Source: an uncultured Roseibium sp.
Lineage (GTDB): Bacteria > Pseudomonadota > Alphaproteobacteria > Rhizobiales > Stappiaceae
DNA length: 64,000 nt
Direction: 5' to 3'
Assembly: GCF_963675985.1 (NCBI RefSeq)
Contig: NZ_OY780958.1
Span: 868,001-932,000 of the forward strand
The notes beneath the pieces are model-generated. The model was given only the letters and a program-made list of their open reading frames with translations. It ran no database searches and was not told the origin of the DNA. A program made the position numbers and the translations under genes. Positions 24,886 to 33,937 of the stretch are shown here, in pieces. Position 1 is the first letter of the stretch. Every line of letters begins with the position of its first letter.

Positions 24886-26037
24886 TCAGTCCGCGGCTTG
24901 CCAGTGACCGGATTTGACCTGGTAGATCAGAACGGAATCCGTCCCCAAACCGGCGTGGTCGGTCGGGGAATAGGTGTAGATCCCACCCAGTCCGACATAA
25001 TCCTTGGTTTCCTCAATGGCAGGGCACAAGGCTTCCGGTTCGGTTCCCGCTTTCGCGATCGCCGCCGTCAGAACCTTGAAGGCGTCGAAGGCTCCGGCAC
25101 CGAACTGGTTGGGTTCCTTGCCGACGGCGTCCTCATAGGCCTTGCGGTAATCGACGATCACCGGTTTTTGCGGATCGCTATCGGGCAGGTTAGGGCCGGC
25201 CTCGAACTTTGCTCCGGCCGCGAGCATCCCCTCGGCATTCTCTCCCGCACCGGCCAGGACGGCGGGCGACAAGGCGGCATGGCTGTGTATCAGAGGGATG
25301 TCGAGACCAACCTGACGGTAGGTATTGGTCACGATGACCGGCGCCCGGGACGACGACCAGTTGATGAGGGCCTCGGCGTCGCTTCGATTCACCTTGTTGA
25401 GGAGCGGCGCCAAATCCGTGTCTTCCATCGAAAAGCGTTCGTCGAACACGATTTCGATACCCGCGGCTTCCGCTTGCGCTTCAAGTTCGCGGTGTCCGCC
25501 ATCGCCGAACCCGTCCGACGTGCTGATCACGGCGACTTTGCTGATGCCTTTTTCAGCAAGATACTTGTAGATCCGCGATACGACGATCGCATCGTCCACC
25601 GGCAGCTTGAACATACAGGCGGTCTGCGGGTCGACGGAGGCACGGGTGGCGGAAAGCATGAGTGTCGGTACACCCGCCCGGTCCAGAACCTGCTTGACCG
25701 CAACGGCTTCCCAGCTCGCGATCGGGCCCAGGACCGCATCCACGCCATCGCTCTTTACAAGTCGGTTGATCACGCGGACGGCGATATCGGGTTTGCCTTC
25801 GGTGTCGTAGTAGATCATCTCCACCTGACGCCCATCAATGCCGCCCTTGTCATTGAGCTCCTTGACCAGCAGCTCAAGGGTTTGCTTGCTTGCCTCTCCG
25901 GCGAATGCACCTGGCCCGCTGAGAATGAGCGGAGCACCGATCTTGATTGCATCTGCCGCAAATGCCGCTCCACCGACCGCTGTCATGGCGATCAGGCCCG
26001 CTGCGGTCGCCGCGAGGCGAATACCTTTGAATGTCAT
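24886..26037 (-). CDS. Branched-chain amino acid/organic acid ABC transporter substrate-binding protein, LivK type
   Basis: The protein has 383 residues from the ATG at 26037, preceded by GGGAGGAAG. A signal peptide (MTFKGIRLAATAAGLIAMTA, cleavage near AFA-AD) is followed by IKIGAPLILSGPGAFAGEA, the standard opening of type I periplasmic binding proteins. The ligand is probably a carboxylic acid given the downstream CoA ligase and thiolase. This is inference. Confidence 0.9.
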   Translation of the reverse strand: MTFKGIRLAATAAGLIAMTAVGGAAFAADAIKIGAPLILSGPGAFAGEASKQTLELLVKELNDKGGIDGRQVEMIYYDTEGKPDIAVRVINRLVKSDGVDAVLGPIASWEAVAVKQVLDRAGVPTLMLSATRASVDPQTACMFKLPVDDAIVVSRIYKYLAEKGISKVAVISTSDGFGDGGHRELEAQAEAAGIEIVFDERFSMEDTDLAPLLNKVNRSDAEALINWSSSRAPVIVTNTYRQVGLDIPLIHSHAALSPAVLAGAGENAEGMLAAGAKFEAGPNLPDSDPQKPVIVDYRKAYEDAVGKEPNQFGAGAFDAFKVLTAAIAKAGTEPEALCPAIEETKDYVGLGGIYTYSPTDHAGLGTDSVLIYQVKSGHWQAAD

Positions 26038-26085
26038 AGACTTCCTCCCTGGTTGATGGACAGGCAAGGGTGACGGGCACCCCTG

Positions 26086-26736
26086 CTAGTCAGTGCTGGC
26101 GGCGTTTACGCCAGCCAATGCAAATGCCACCGTCTGACGCGCGATTTCCTCCAGTGAAAGTTCGCCGTCGGGCCGGTACCATTTGAAAACGAAATTGATC
26201 ATCGCGAAGATGTTGAAGGCGCACACGGCCCCATCCAGAGACGGACCGGCTTGCTGGGCATGAATGGCGGTGATCGCTTCCTTGTAGAGATCGAAGATCT
26301 GCCGCTCTCTTACGCGCATCTGTGCCGCAAATTCGGACGTGAGCTGCTGCTTGTCCTCTGTGACCAGTTTGAATTCGCGATAGCAGGAGCGCCCCAGCAG
26401 GATGTGGGCCTTGATCGCGGCACGCAGCCCTTGGGCCGGATCTGCTTCCGAAGAAAACGCCTGGCTCAGGACGTCGTGAAGGCGATGATTGAAGTCCTCT
26501 ATGAGTGCAAAGAGGATCTCTTCCTTGTTGGCGAAATGATAATAGATCGCCGCCTGGGTAACCCCGACAGCGGATGCCAGATCCCGCATCGAAGCTGAGG
26601 CATAACCGTTCTCATAGAAAAGCTGGCAAGCCGCATCCAGAACGTGCCTTCGCCGCGATCCCCGCTGATCACTGGCCTGTCCGTCACCGACGACTGTCTT
26701 GCCGGCCACGGCATGCCCGGTTCGAGCATTGCGCAT
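26086..26736 (-). CDS. TetR family regulator heading the fatty/organic acid operon
   Basis: The protein has 216 residues. The HTH (about 28-75) reads VLDAACQLFYENGYASASMRDLASAVGVTQAAIYYHFANKEEIL, followed by a helical ligand domain. It is the first gene of a ten-gene minus-strand operon. A 39-bp palindrome lies 20 bases upstream of the start codon. Autoregulated repression relieved by an acyl-CoA is the expected mode, by analogy with PsrA/LiuR-like regulators. Confidence 0.9.
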   Translation of the reverse strand: MRNARTGHAVAGKTVVGDGQASDQRGSRRRHVLDAACQLFYENGYASASMRDLASAVGVTQAAIYYHFANKEEILFALIEDFNHRLHDVLSQAFSSEADPAQGLRAAIKAHILLGRSCYREFKLVTEDKQQLTSEFAAQMRVRERQIFDLYKEAITAIHAQQAGPSLDGAVCAFNIFAMINFVFKWYRPDGELSLEEIARQTVAFALAGVNAASTD

Positions 26737-26756
26737 CTGTTTCCTCCCAAGATCGA

Positions 26757-26795
26757 CTTAACGACCGTTCAGTAAGTTACTAAACGCTCGTTAAG
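26757..26795. promoter_or_regulatory. 39-bp near-perfect palindrome, TetR operator candidate
   Basis: The left arm CTTAACGACCGTTCAGTAA and the reverse complement of the right arm CTTAACGAGCGTTTAGTAA agree at 17 of 19 positions around a single central G. It lies immediately upstream of the TetR gene that heads the livKHMGF-SDR-ligase-thiolase operon. The length allows binding of two TetR dimers. Confidence 0.75.
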
Positions 26796-26972
26796 TTGGA
26801 TGTCAATAAGGGCCACTTCTTTTTGAGCTTTTTCCGGGAACGTCTGAGAGGCGACGGGCGGACACCTGATCTTCATCCATCCGTCGAAAAGGGATGAACC
26901 TGCAGGTTTCGCCGAATTTGGCTGGACAAAACCGAAAACAAACGGCTCGCGGATCCGGGGTGCAGACGCAAA
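26796..26972. other. Intergenic stretch without a gene
   Basis: Between the operator and the terminator of the YegP-like gene I see no open frame with coding character and no repeat. It should hold the core promoter of the TetR-led operon on its left side. Confidence 0.5.
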
Positions 26973-27000
26973 AACGCCCCGCGCTTCAGGACGGGGCGTT
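26973..27000 (-). terminator. Rho-independent terminator of the YegP-like gene
   Basis: Read on the minus strand, AACGCCCCG pairs with CGGGGCGTT around a 10-base loop and is followed by a run of five T. It lies 45 bases after the stop of the YegP-like gene. Confidence 0.8.
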
Positions 27001-27044
27001 TGGCATTTTATAGCGGCAGTCAGCCGATAGACGGATGCCGAGGA

Positions 27045-27380
27045 TCAGGCGGTCTGGTCGTCCAGCTTGGCGTCCGGCGCGTTCTTTTTCACAGATTCGA
27101 TGCCGTTGTCGCGCGCAGACGCGCTGGAGTAGGATTCGCTGGTGCCGATCACCTGGCCGTTGGTGGCCTTGAGATTGAACATCGGTTTGCCGGACGAGGT
27201 TTCCTTGCGCTCATAACGCTCGTCCGTCGGAGAATTCTTGCGGACCGACTCGATCCCGTTTTCGGCGCTGGCCTTCTGCTTGTAGCCTTCGCTGACGAGG
27301 ATGATTTCTCCGTTGCCGGCCTTGAGACGGAAACGGTATTCGCCTGCCTTATCCTGGTAGAGTTCGAACTTGCCAGCCAT
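27045..27380 (-). CDS. YegP-like protein with two DUF1508 repeats
   Basis: The protein has 111 residues from the ATG at 27380, preceded by AAAGGAA. Two tandem repeats are visible. The first is KFELYQDKAGEYRFRLKAGNGEIIL with ENGIESVRKNSP; the second is KPMFNLKATNGQVIGTSESY with DNGIESVKKNAP. Each repeat forms a small beta-beta-beta-alpha unit. The family is widespread and cytoplasmic, often stress-linked, with no established biochemical role. It has its own terminator and is probably monocistronic. Confidence 0.85.
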   Translation of the reverse strand: MAGKFELYQDKAGEYRFRLKAGNGEIILVSEGYKQKASAENGIESVRKNSPTDERYERKETSSGKPMFNLKATNGQVIGTSESYSSASARDNGIESVKKNAPDAKLDDQTA

Positions 27381-27657
27381 CGCATTATTCCTTTTCAAGA
27401 AATTCCATTACGGACCCGATCTAAGGCGAAGTTGGCCGGGCTGGCAAGGTCGTGAAACCCGAAAAAATCGGCTGATTGCGCTCGGAATTGACCCGATTGA
27501 TCCTGTCCAGGCCTGTCGCGGATGCTTGGGTGGCAGATTGTGCGCCGCAAACACCCTTTAGTCATTTGTTTCGATTTCCCCAGTATCATGATCGTAATAT
27601 TTAGTCCGGGTTCCAAGGTCAGGAGGAACCCGAGACGTATCGATATTACAGGATGCA

Positions 27658-30324
27658 ATGCGGATACCTTTCTTTTCCCGATCGGAAGCAGGTTTTATTT
27701 TGTCCAGGCCCAGCGTCATCGCTGTCGGGATTGCGCTTGCCGTAACGGTCGTCACGGGTATTTACGCAGAGGTGCAGAACCGGGCAGTTCACCGCCAGAG
27801 CGCACGCGCCGCCGTCAGTGAGCAGTTGGGCCTGGTCCGTGCCAGGCTCGAGGGCAATATCAACAGTAATCTCCAGCTGATACGCGGTCTCGTGGCCGTT
27901 ATTGCCACCCGCCCGGACATCGACCAGGAGCAGTTCGGTCGGATTGCCGGCAATCTCCTCGGCAATCAGTCACAGTTGCGCAATGTCGCAGCGGCGCCAG
28001 ACCTTGTCGTCAGCCTTTTGTATCCGATCGAAGAAAACGAAAAGGCGCTCGGTCTCGATTACAGGAAGAACGACGAGCAGCGTGAAGCGGCGCTGCGGGC
28101 GGCGGAAACCGGGCAGATGGTTCTGGCCGGACCCGTCAAGCTGTTGCGGGGGGGGCAGGGGTTAATCGGCCGCTTTCCGGTTTTTGTCGAAAATTCTTTC
28201 GGTGTCGAACAATTGTGGGGGCTCGTTTCCGCAGTCGTTGACGTCGAGCGGCTCTATGCGGACAGCGGTCTCTATGATCCGGACCTGCCTGTCGATGTCG
28301 CCATTTCCACGCGGGATGCCGCTACCTCCGACAAGACGGTCTTCTTTGGGCGCCCAGAGATTTTCGCCGACGATCCGGTCGTTTCCGAAGTCTCCCTTCC
28401 GACCAGCCGGTGGCGCATTGCCGCTATTCCCCGCGATGGGTGGTCGGCCATGCCTGAAAACGTCTGGGTGGTGCGGCTCGCCATACTGGCGGGGGGACTT
28501 CTCATTATCCTGCCGATCCTGATTGCCGGGCAGCTTTATGACCAGCGCCGCACCCATTTTCAGGAAATGCGGCAGCGCCAGGACGAAATGGAACGCCTGT
28601 CGCAGCGTCTGAAGCTCGCCCTGGATACCTCGAAGATCGGTATCTGGGAACTCGATATCGATATGGGGGTCCTGACCTGGGACAGCCGGATGCGGGAGCT
28701 TTACGATATTCCCGCCGGCCAGGATACGTCGCACTACGCGATCTGGTCGGAACGACTTCACCCCGACGACCTGGAGCAGGCGGAGCAGGAATACTGGAAT
28801 GCGATCGAGATCGGCGAGGAATACCATTCAGAGTTCCGGATCGTCCTGTCAGACGGATCGGTACGCTGGATCCGCGCCATCGGCGCTGTGCATAATGATA
28901 TTCGTGGCCAGCGCTACATCGTCGGCGTGAACTGGGACGTGTCCTCCGATATTCAGCTCAAGACCCGCCTGCTGACCGCCAAGCAGAATGCGGAGGTTCG
29001 AAACCGCGAACTGGAGGATGCGCGGTCCCAGATGGAGCACAACTCGCTGCATGACAGCCTGACCGGCCTGCCGAACCGGCGTTTCGTCGACCAGCAGCTT
29101 CTGGGCCGCGGTGCCGAAAAGGCTCCAACAGCGCTTCTGCACATCGATCTCGACCGCTTCAAGCACATCAACGACACGCTGGGTCACGCGGCCGGCGACG
29201 CCATGCTCGTCCATGCCGCATCGGTCCTCAAGGCCAAAACGGGCGCCGATGATTTCGTTGCCCGCATCGGCGGCGACGAGTTCGTGATCGCGGTTATGGA
29301 GCCGATGAGCCAATCCGAATTGTCCGCCTTGGCCGGAGGGATCATTGAGGAAATGCGTCATCCGGTTCCTTTCGAGAACCATGAATGCCGCTTCGGTGTA
29401 AGCATCGGGATCGCGAAGGCGGACAGAAGTCTGGACGATTTTGGCCAGCGCATGCTGATTGATGCCGATATTGCGCTCTATCGGGCCAAGAGCAACGGCC
29501 GCAACCGTTTTGAGTTCTTCTCCGATACGCTGAAGGCGGAGATCGTGCGCAACAAGCAGGTCGCCGACGACATCCTGAACGGGCTCGAGCGCCAGGAATT
29601 CCTGCCTTATTTCCAGCCCCAGTTCGATGCCCGTACGCTTCAGATCGTCGGCGTGGAGGCGCTGGCCAGATGGGCTCATCCTGACAAGGGCGTGCTGACC
29701 CCGGATGTTTTCCTGAAGATCGCCGAAGAACTCAATGTGGTTCCGCTCATAGACCGCACGATCCTGGAGCAGTCATTGTGGCAGAAGATGCGCTGGGATG
29801 CGGTCGGGGTCTCGATCCCGCGACTGTCAGTCAACGTCTCCGCGGGCCGGCTGCACGATACCGACCTGATGGACAGCCTCGATGGTCTTTCCATCGAACC
29901 GGGAACCGTCTCCTTCGAATTGCTGGAATCGATCTTCCTCGATGAAGGCGACGAGATGATCACCGCCAATTTCGAGCGGCTGAGGGATAAGGGAATTGAT
30001 ATCGAGATCGATGATTTCGGCACCGGGTACGCTTCGATCGTGAGCCTGATCCACCTGAATCCGGCAAGGTTGAAGATCGATCGCCAGCTGATAACACCCA
30101 TAATCCATTCCGAAAGCCAGCGTCGTCTGGTCGCCTCGATCATCGATATCGGCCAGTCACTCGGCATCAAGGTCGTGGCGGAAGGGGTGGAGACGATGGA
30201 GCACGTTGCCATCCTGCGCGACCTCGGCTGCGACAAGCTGCAGGGGTATGCCTTTGCGGCACCGATGTCTTCGGCCGAATTGATCGCGTTCGTGCGCGAG
30301 GAGCGCTGGCTCAAGGTGGCCTGA
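27658..30324 (+). CDS. CHASE-PAS-GGDEF-EAL cyclic-di-GMP enzyme
   Basis: The protein has 888 residues. Order: transmembrane helix (18-36), periplasmic CHASE sensor (about 45-265), second transmembrane helix (270-292), PAS fold (about 318-435), GGDEF domain (about 462-622, motif GGDEF at 538-542), EAL domain (about 635-885). EAL motifs are complete: VEALARW, NVSAGRL, FELLES, DDFGTGYAS, LKIDRQ, AEGVE. The GGDEF motif is intact, but no RxxD inhibition site is seen five residues upstream (KTGADDFVARIGGDEF). Both synthesis and hydrolysis of c-di-GMP are possible, tuned by a periplasmic signal. Confidence 0.93.
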   Translation: MRIPFFSRSEAGFILSRPSVIAVGIALAVTVVTGIYAEVQNRAVHRQSARAAVSEQLGLVRARLEGNINSNLQLIRGLVAVIATRPDIDQEQFGRIAGNLLGNQSQLRNVAAAPDLVVSLLYPIEENEKALGLDYRKNDEQREAALRAAETGQMVLAGPVKLLRGGQGLIGRFPVFVENSFGVEQLWGLVSAVVDVERLYADSGLYDPDLPVDVAISTRDAATSDKTVFFGRPEIFADDPVVSEVSLPTSRWRIAAIPRDGWSAMPENVWVVRLAILAGGLLIILPILIAGQLYDQRRTHFQEMRQRQDEMERLSQRLKLALDTSKIGIWELDIDMGVLTWDSRMRELYDIPAGQDTSHYAIWSERLHPDDLEQAEQEYWNAIEIGEEYHSEFRIVLSDGSVRWIRAIGAVHNDIRGQRYIVGVNWDVSSDIQLKTRLLTAKQNAEVRNRELEDARSQMEHNSLHDSLTGLPNRRFVDQQLLGRGAEKAPTALLHIDLDRFKHINDTLGHAAGDAMLVHAASVLKAKTGADDFVARIGGDEFVIAVMEPMSQSELSALAGGIIEEMRHPVPFENHECRFGVSIGIAKADRSLDDFGQRMLIDADIALYRAKSNGRNRFEFFSDTLKAEIVRNKQVADDILNGLERQEFLPYFQPQFDARTLQIVGVEALARWAHPDKGVLTPDVFLKIAEELNVVPLIDRTILEQSLWQKMRWDAVGVSIPRLSVNVSAGRLHDTDLMDSLDGLSIEPGTVSFELLESIFLDEGDEMITANFERLRDKGIDIEIDDFGTGYASIVSLIHLNPARLKIDRQLITPIIHSESQRRLVASIIDIGQSLGIKVVAEGVETMEHVAILRDLGCDKLQGYAFAAPMSSAELIAFVREERWLKVA

Positions 30325-30391
30325 CCTAACGGCTTTCTTCAGGACGCTTCATCGCCTACCTTCTCCGGTGAAAAAGGGGGAGACCTTGTCC

Positions 30392-31201
30392 ATGAGCGGC
30401 GATTGGGAATGTTACGGAAGCCCGGAAAGCGTAGCGGCGATGAAACGGGGGGCTACGCTGTGGACCCTGGTTCGAAACGATCCCCGTTTTGCCTTTTACG
30501 GCCGGCTGATCGGACTGAGCCAACCGGTCGACAACACGGCAGAGGTCCTGGCCGCGCTCGCCCGTTTGCAGGGGGCCGGTGTGTGCTATTTCCTGCCCAA
30601 ATCAGACGTACCGGCCTTGTTCTCCACGCTTGAAAGCGACGGATTGTCGACGGATCGGCACGAACATTACTTCGGTGGTAAAGCGGCTTATGCCGCTGCA
30701 AAGGGCGTTCTGACGGATTACAGCCTGCCATCGGATCTTACCGTATTGCGGCTGGATGAGGACACTCCCTGCAGCTTCATCGCTGACGCCGTCACCTTGA
30801 TGGAATCCTGCGGGGTCATGCCGGTTCCCGCGTCCTTTCTCAGGGGGAAGCAGGGACGAGGGCTTTGCCTGGTCGCTTCCGATAGCGAGGGCAAGCCAGT
30901 CGCCGTCGCCACGTCGATCTTCATGCATCCAAAGGCCAGTCCGCACGCGAAGACAGTCTTCTGGGGCATGCTTGCCACAAGGCCCGACCGGCGCGGACAG
31001 AAAATCGCACTTATCCTGGGGGCTCAGGCCATCGTTCACATGTGGGAGCAGGAAGGCGCGCGCGGTTTCATGACCGGTGTGCGCCAGGACAATGCTTCTT
31101 CGGCCGCCCTGTGCAATCGGCTCGGCGTCGCCGACACCGCGTGGACATACGCCGTCTGCGTCGACCCGCAGACGCTAGGCCGCAAGAGCGTGACGAAATA
31201 G
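30392..31201 (+). CDS. GNAT family N-acetyltransferase
   Basis: The predicted product has 269 residues from the ATG at 30392, which has GGGGGAG nine bases upstream; a GTG at 30368 is a weaker alternative. The C-terminal half carries the GNAT core: VFWGMLATRPDRRGQKIALILGAQAIVHMW, then GFMTGVRQDNASSAALCNRLG, the acetyl-CoA loop and following strand. The N-terminal half is less conserved. The acceptor substrate is unknown. It follows the c-di-GMP gene by 67 bases on the same strand. Confidence 0.75.
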   Translation: MSGDWECYGSPESVAAMKRGATLWTLVRNDPRFAFYGRLIGLSQPVDNTAEVLAALARLQGAGVCYFLPKSDVPALFSTLESDGLSTDRHEHYFGGKAAYAAAKGVLTDYSLPSDLTVLRLDEDTPCSFIADAVTLMESCGVMPVPASFLRGKQGRGLCLVASDSEGKPVAVATSIFMHPKASPHAKTVFWGMLATRPDRRGQKIALILGAQAIVHMWEQEGARGFMTGVRQDNASSAALCNRLGVADTAWTYAVCVDPQTLGRKSVTK

Positions 31202-31300
31202 CGGTTGCCGAGCTGTTTGGGCCCGCGAGCCTGTCCACGGCCGCCTTGTTGAAAGGCTGGAACCAGGGCGGGGAAGGAGTCGTCCGTCGATTAAAGCGGA

Positions 31301-32017
31301 TCACATGCCGTCGGACCCATCCGGATGGACATGCGGATGGGTATGAACATGGGCATGGTTGTGGATCTGGGCCGGGGCCAGGATGCCCCCTTTCAGGATC
31401 ATTGCCCGGGTCGCCAATTCGGCGACGAAGGCGCTGTCGTGGGAGACCAGGATCATCGCCCCGGCGAAACCGTTCAGCGCTGCGCGCAGGCACTGGCCGT
31501 TTTCCTCGTCGACGCCGTTTGTGGGCTCGTCCAAAAGCAGTACGTCGGGCTGCATGGCGAACAGGCCGGCGAGGCACACCAGCCGTTTTTCGCCCCCTGA
31601 CAGCTTGTGGCTGACCCGGTCGGCCAGGTGGCCGATTCCCAGGCCGACCAGAACCTCCCGGGCGCGCGCGGTCGCTTCCGTTTCGGTGCAGCCGATGTTG
31701 AGCGGACCAAAGGCCACGTCCTCGATCACGGTCGGGCAGAACAACTGGTCGTCGCTGTCCTGGAACAGGAAACCGATCTTCGGCCGTTGGGCGCGGAACT
31801 GCTTTTCATCCGCGCAGTCGGTGCCGAACAGACGGACAGTGCCCTCGTCGGCGCGTTCCAGTCCGACGATGGTGCGCAGGAGGGTCGTCTTGCCCGCGCC
31901 GTTGGGGCCGACGATGGCCAGCCGTTCGCCGGCGGACAGCTCAAGGGACAGTCTGCCAAGGACGGGTTTGCCGTCGCGGTTCACGGTGACGTCGGTCAGG
32001 CTCAGCAGTGCGCTCAT
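31301..32017 (-). CDS. nikO: Nickel ECF importer ATPase NikO with a histidine-rich tail
   Basis: The protein has 238 residues. Walker A is GPNGAGKTTLL, the signature is LSGGEKRLVCLAGLFAM, and Walker B is VLLLDEPTNGVDEENG, all CbiO/NikO-like. The C-terminus carries a histidine-rich stretch (NHAHVHTHPHVHPDG) that fits nickel or cobalt handling. It is the last gene of nikKMLQO and overlaps nikQ by 4 bases. Confidence 0.88.
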   Translation of the reverse strand: MSALLSLTDVTVNRDGKPVLGRLSLELSAGERLAIVGPNGAGKTTLLRTIVGLERADEGTVRLFGTDCADEKQFRAQRPKIGFLFQDSDDQLFCPTVIEDVAFGPLNIGCTETEATARAREVLVGLGIGHLADRVSHKLSGGEKRLVCLAGLFAMQPDVLLLDEPTNGVDEENGQCLRAALNGFAGAMILVSHDSAFVAELATRAMILKGGILAPAQIHNHAHVHTHPHVHPDGSDGM

Positions 32018-32736
32018 ATGCGGTCGACTAGCAGAGTTGCGACGGCAAGGCCAGACAGTCCCGCGAAGACAGCCCAGTCCCGTATTCCGGGGGCAGACAG
32101 GGCGGCATGGGGGAAGCGTCCGCTGAAACCTCGGCAGCGCATGGCTTCCTCCACGCGCTGAGCCCGCTCCAGCGCGCGCACCAGCAGCATTCCGATCAGA
32201 TAGCCGTAGCTGCGCCAGGTATGCCGGTTGGAGCCGGCTCTGAACGCGCGGGCGCGCATCGCTTCATGCAGTCGGCGCGCTTCGCCTCTGATCAGCGACA
32301 GATATCGGACCGTCAGGACGAACAGCCGGACGATGGCTTCCGGCACATGGAGAGCGTGCAGGGCCGCGCCGAGCCGGGTGGGGTCCACGTTTCCGAGAAA
32401 GGTCATCAGGACCAGAACGGACGCCGACACCTTGCAGGCGATCAGGGTCGCGCGGCCCAAACCTTCGATGCTGGCGCTCAGCGGTCCGAGGATCAGCAGA
32501 GGCGTGCCCGAAACCGTGAACGGCAGAGTGAGGAAGAGCAGCAGAACGAAACCTTCCACATGCAGCATCCTGCGCCACAGACTGCGTTCGACGCCGGAGG
32601 CAAGCGCGATCAGGCAGACGCCGGCGAGAGCGAAGCCGGCGGTCGCCAGGTCGTGCAGCTGGGACAGGGCGGCGACGGCAACGAAGGCCGCCACAAGGCG
32701 CAAACGCAGGTCTTGAGGCAGCAAGGGCCGCCTCAT
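32014..32736 (-). CDS. nikQ: Nickel ECF importer transmembrane protein NikQ
   Basis: The protein has 240 residues from the ATG at 32736, which overlaps the nikL stop by 4 bases. Four or more transmembrane segments are present, and the CbiQ-family coupling motif is recognisable in the segment ARAFRAGSNRHTWRSYG and in ERAQRVEEAMRCRGF. It couples the ATPase to the metal-binding NikM component. Confidence 0.85.
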   Translation of the reverse strand: MRRPLLPQDLRLRLVAAFVAVAALSQLHDLATAGFALAGVCLIALASGVERSLWRRMLHVEGFVLLLFLTLPFTVSGTPLLILGPLSASIEGLGRATLIACKVSASVLVLMTFLGNVDPTRLGAALHALHVPEAIVRLFVLTVRYLSLIRGEARRLHEAMRARAFRAGSNRHTWRSYGYLIGMLLVRALERAQRVEEAMRCRGFSGRFPHAALSAPGIRDWAVFAGLSGLAVATLLVDRI

Positions 32737-33320
32737 TTTCTTGCCCGGGCCCACAATCCGATCCCGGCAAGCCCGATGATCAGGAAAATGCCCGAAAGGA
32801 TATCGCTGAAACGCAAGCGATCATCCATCTGTTCGATCCGTTCCAGTAGCGGCTCGAGCTGACGCTGGACGGCGCTTTCGACCAGCATGGCGATCCTTTC
32901 GTCCGAGACGGGCTGGCTGGTTCCTTGCGATGGGCTGGCAGCCGGGGCTGCAGAGGCCGCAGTGGGGGCGGCCGCAGCAGTCCCGGCCGCAGCGTTCCCG
33001 CCGAAGCGGGAAGCGGCGATAACGGCAAAGGCGATATGGCCTTCCTGAGTGTTGACGGTGACGGTGATGTCGGAGGTAACCGGCTGCGACGGGGTGAAGC
33101 GGTAGCGGCCCTCGTCGTCGGTTTTGCCCTCGGCCATGACGGTTCCCGCCGCGTCTTTCGCAGTCCAGGGTGTGCCCTTGGCCCGACCGCCGCCGATGAA
33201 GAAGGCATAGCCTGCAACAGTGTCCCCCTCAACGGTCGCGAACACCTTGAGCTTGTGGGCTTCAGCCGGGGCTGCGAGGACGGGCAGCAGAAGGAGAGAC
33301 AGCAGAAGGAACCGGATCAT
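32733..33320 (-). CDS. nikL: NikL-like accessory membrane protein of the nickel importer
   Basis: The protein has 195 residues from the ATG at 33320. A signal peptide (MIRFLLLSLLLLPVLAAPAEA) begins it, and the mature protein starts with HKLKVFATVEGD. The mature N-terminal His after cleavage is typical. A beta-rich domain follows, then an Ala/Pro/Ser linker (about 110-135), a short coiled segment and one C-terminal transmembrane helix. This is the periplasmic accessory component found with NikM in alphaproteobacterial systems. It overlaps nikM by ATGA. Confidence 0.75.
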   Translation of the reverse strand: MIRFLLLSLLLLPVLAAPAEAHKLKVFATVEGDTVAGYAFFIGGGRAKGTPWTAKDAAGTVMAEGKTDDEGRYRFTPSQPVTSDITVTVNTQEGHIAFAVIAASRFGGNAAAGTAAAAPTAASAAPAASPSQGTSQPVSDERIAMLVESAVQRQLEPLLERIEQMDDRLRFSDILSGIFLIIGLAGIGLWARARK

Positions 33321-33931
33321 GACAGTGTAGGGCTCAAGGCTTCGGGGTGAACGCGGGCGAGAAAACCGACGACCGCTGCGGTCACGAAGGCTTCGCCGAC
33401 AGCAAGCGGAAGGTAGGTGGCGAGCAGGATGCTGGCAACGGGCGTGTAGTCGCTCGACGACAGGGCGAGAGAAACCGCCACAAGCCCGCCCGTACCCAGG
33501 ACCGCCAATGCGCCGACAGCCGCGGCCAGGACCGTGCGGGTGACCGGCGAAGGTGTCGCACGTATCGTCGGGCCGAGCGCCATGGCGAGCAAAACGCCGG
33601 GCATGGCGATGTTGAAGGTGTTGACGCCGAGGGTGGTCAGGCCGCCGAACCCGAACAGCACGGCCTGAAGCATGAGCGCCACGGCCAAGGCGGGAAAGGC
33701 ACCGAAACCGAGCATAATTCCCATCAGGCCGGAGAGCAGCAGATGCACGCTGGACGGACCGACGGGGATCGCGATCAGCGATCCGGCGAAAAAGGCGGCG
33801 GAAAGGATCGCCGCCTTGGGGATCGCCTGATCCGTCAGGCGGCGCAGCCCCAGGGCCACGCCGCCAACTGCCAGGACTGTGCCGCCGATCAGGACCGGTG
33901 CGGACAGTATGCCGTCGGGAATATGCGCCAT
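33317..33931 (-). CDS. nikM: Nickel-binding S component NikM (CbiM family)
   Basis: The protein has 204 residues and begins MAHIPDGILS; the conserved N-terminal Met-Ala-His provides metal ligands in CbiM/NikM proteins. About six transmembrane helices follow, with GPSSVHLLLSGLMGIMLG containing a further conserved His. It determines metal specificity. Nickel is favoured over cobalt by the divergent nikR-like gene and the NikR-type operator. Confidence 0.88.
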   Translation of the reverse strand: MAHIPDGILSAPVLIGGTVLAVGGVALGLRRLTDQAIPKAAILSAAFFAGSLIAIPVGPSSVHLLLSGLMGIMLGFGAFPALAVALMLQAVLFGFGGLTTLGVNTFNIAMPGVLLAMALGPTIRATPSPVTRTVLAAAVGALAVLGTGGLVAVSLALSSSDYTPVASILLATYLPLAVGEAFVTAAVVGFLARVHPEALSPTLS

Positions 33932-33937
33932 AGCGGC

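Noticed and set aside
24808..26073. 421-residue open frame on the plus strand
   Set aside because: Antisense to the LivK-type gene, which has a signal peptide, a ribosome site and family motifs.
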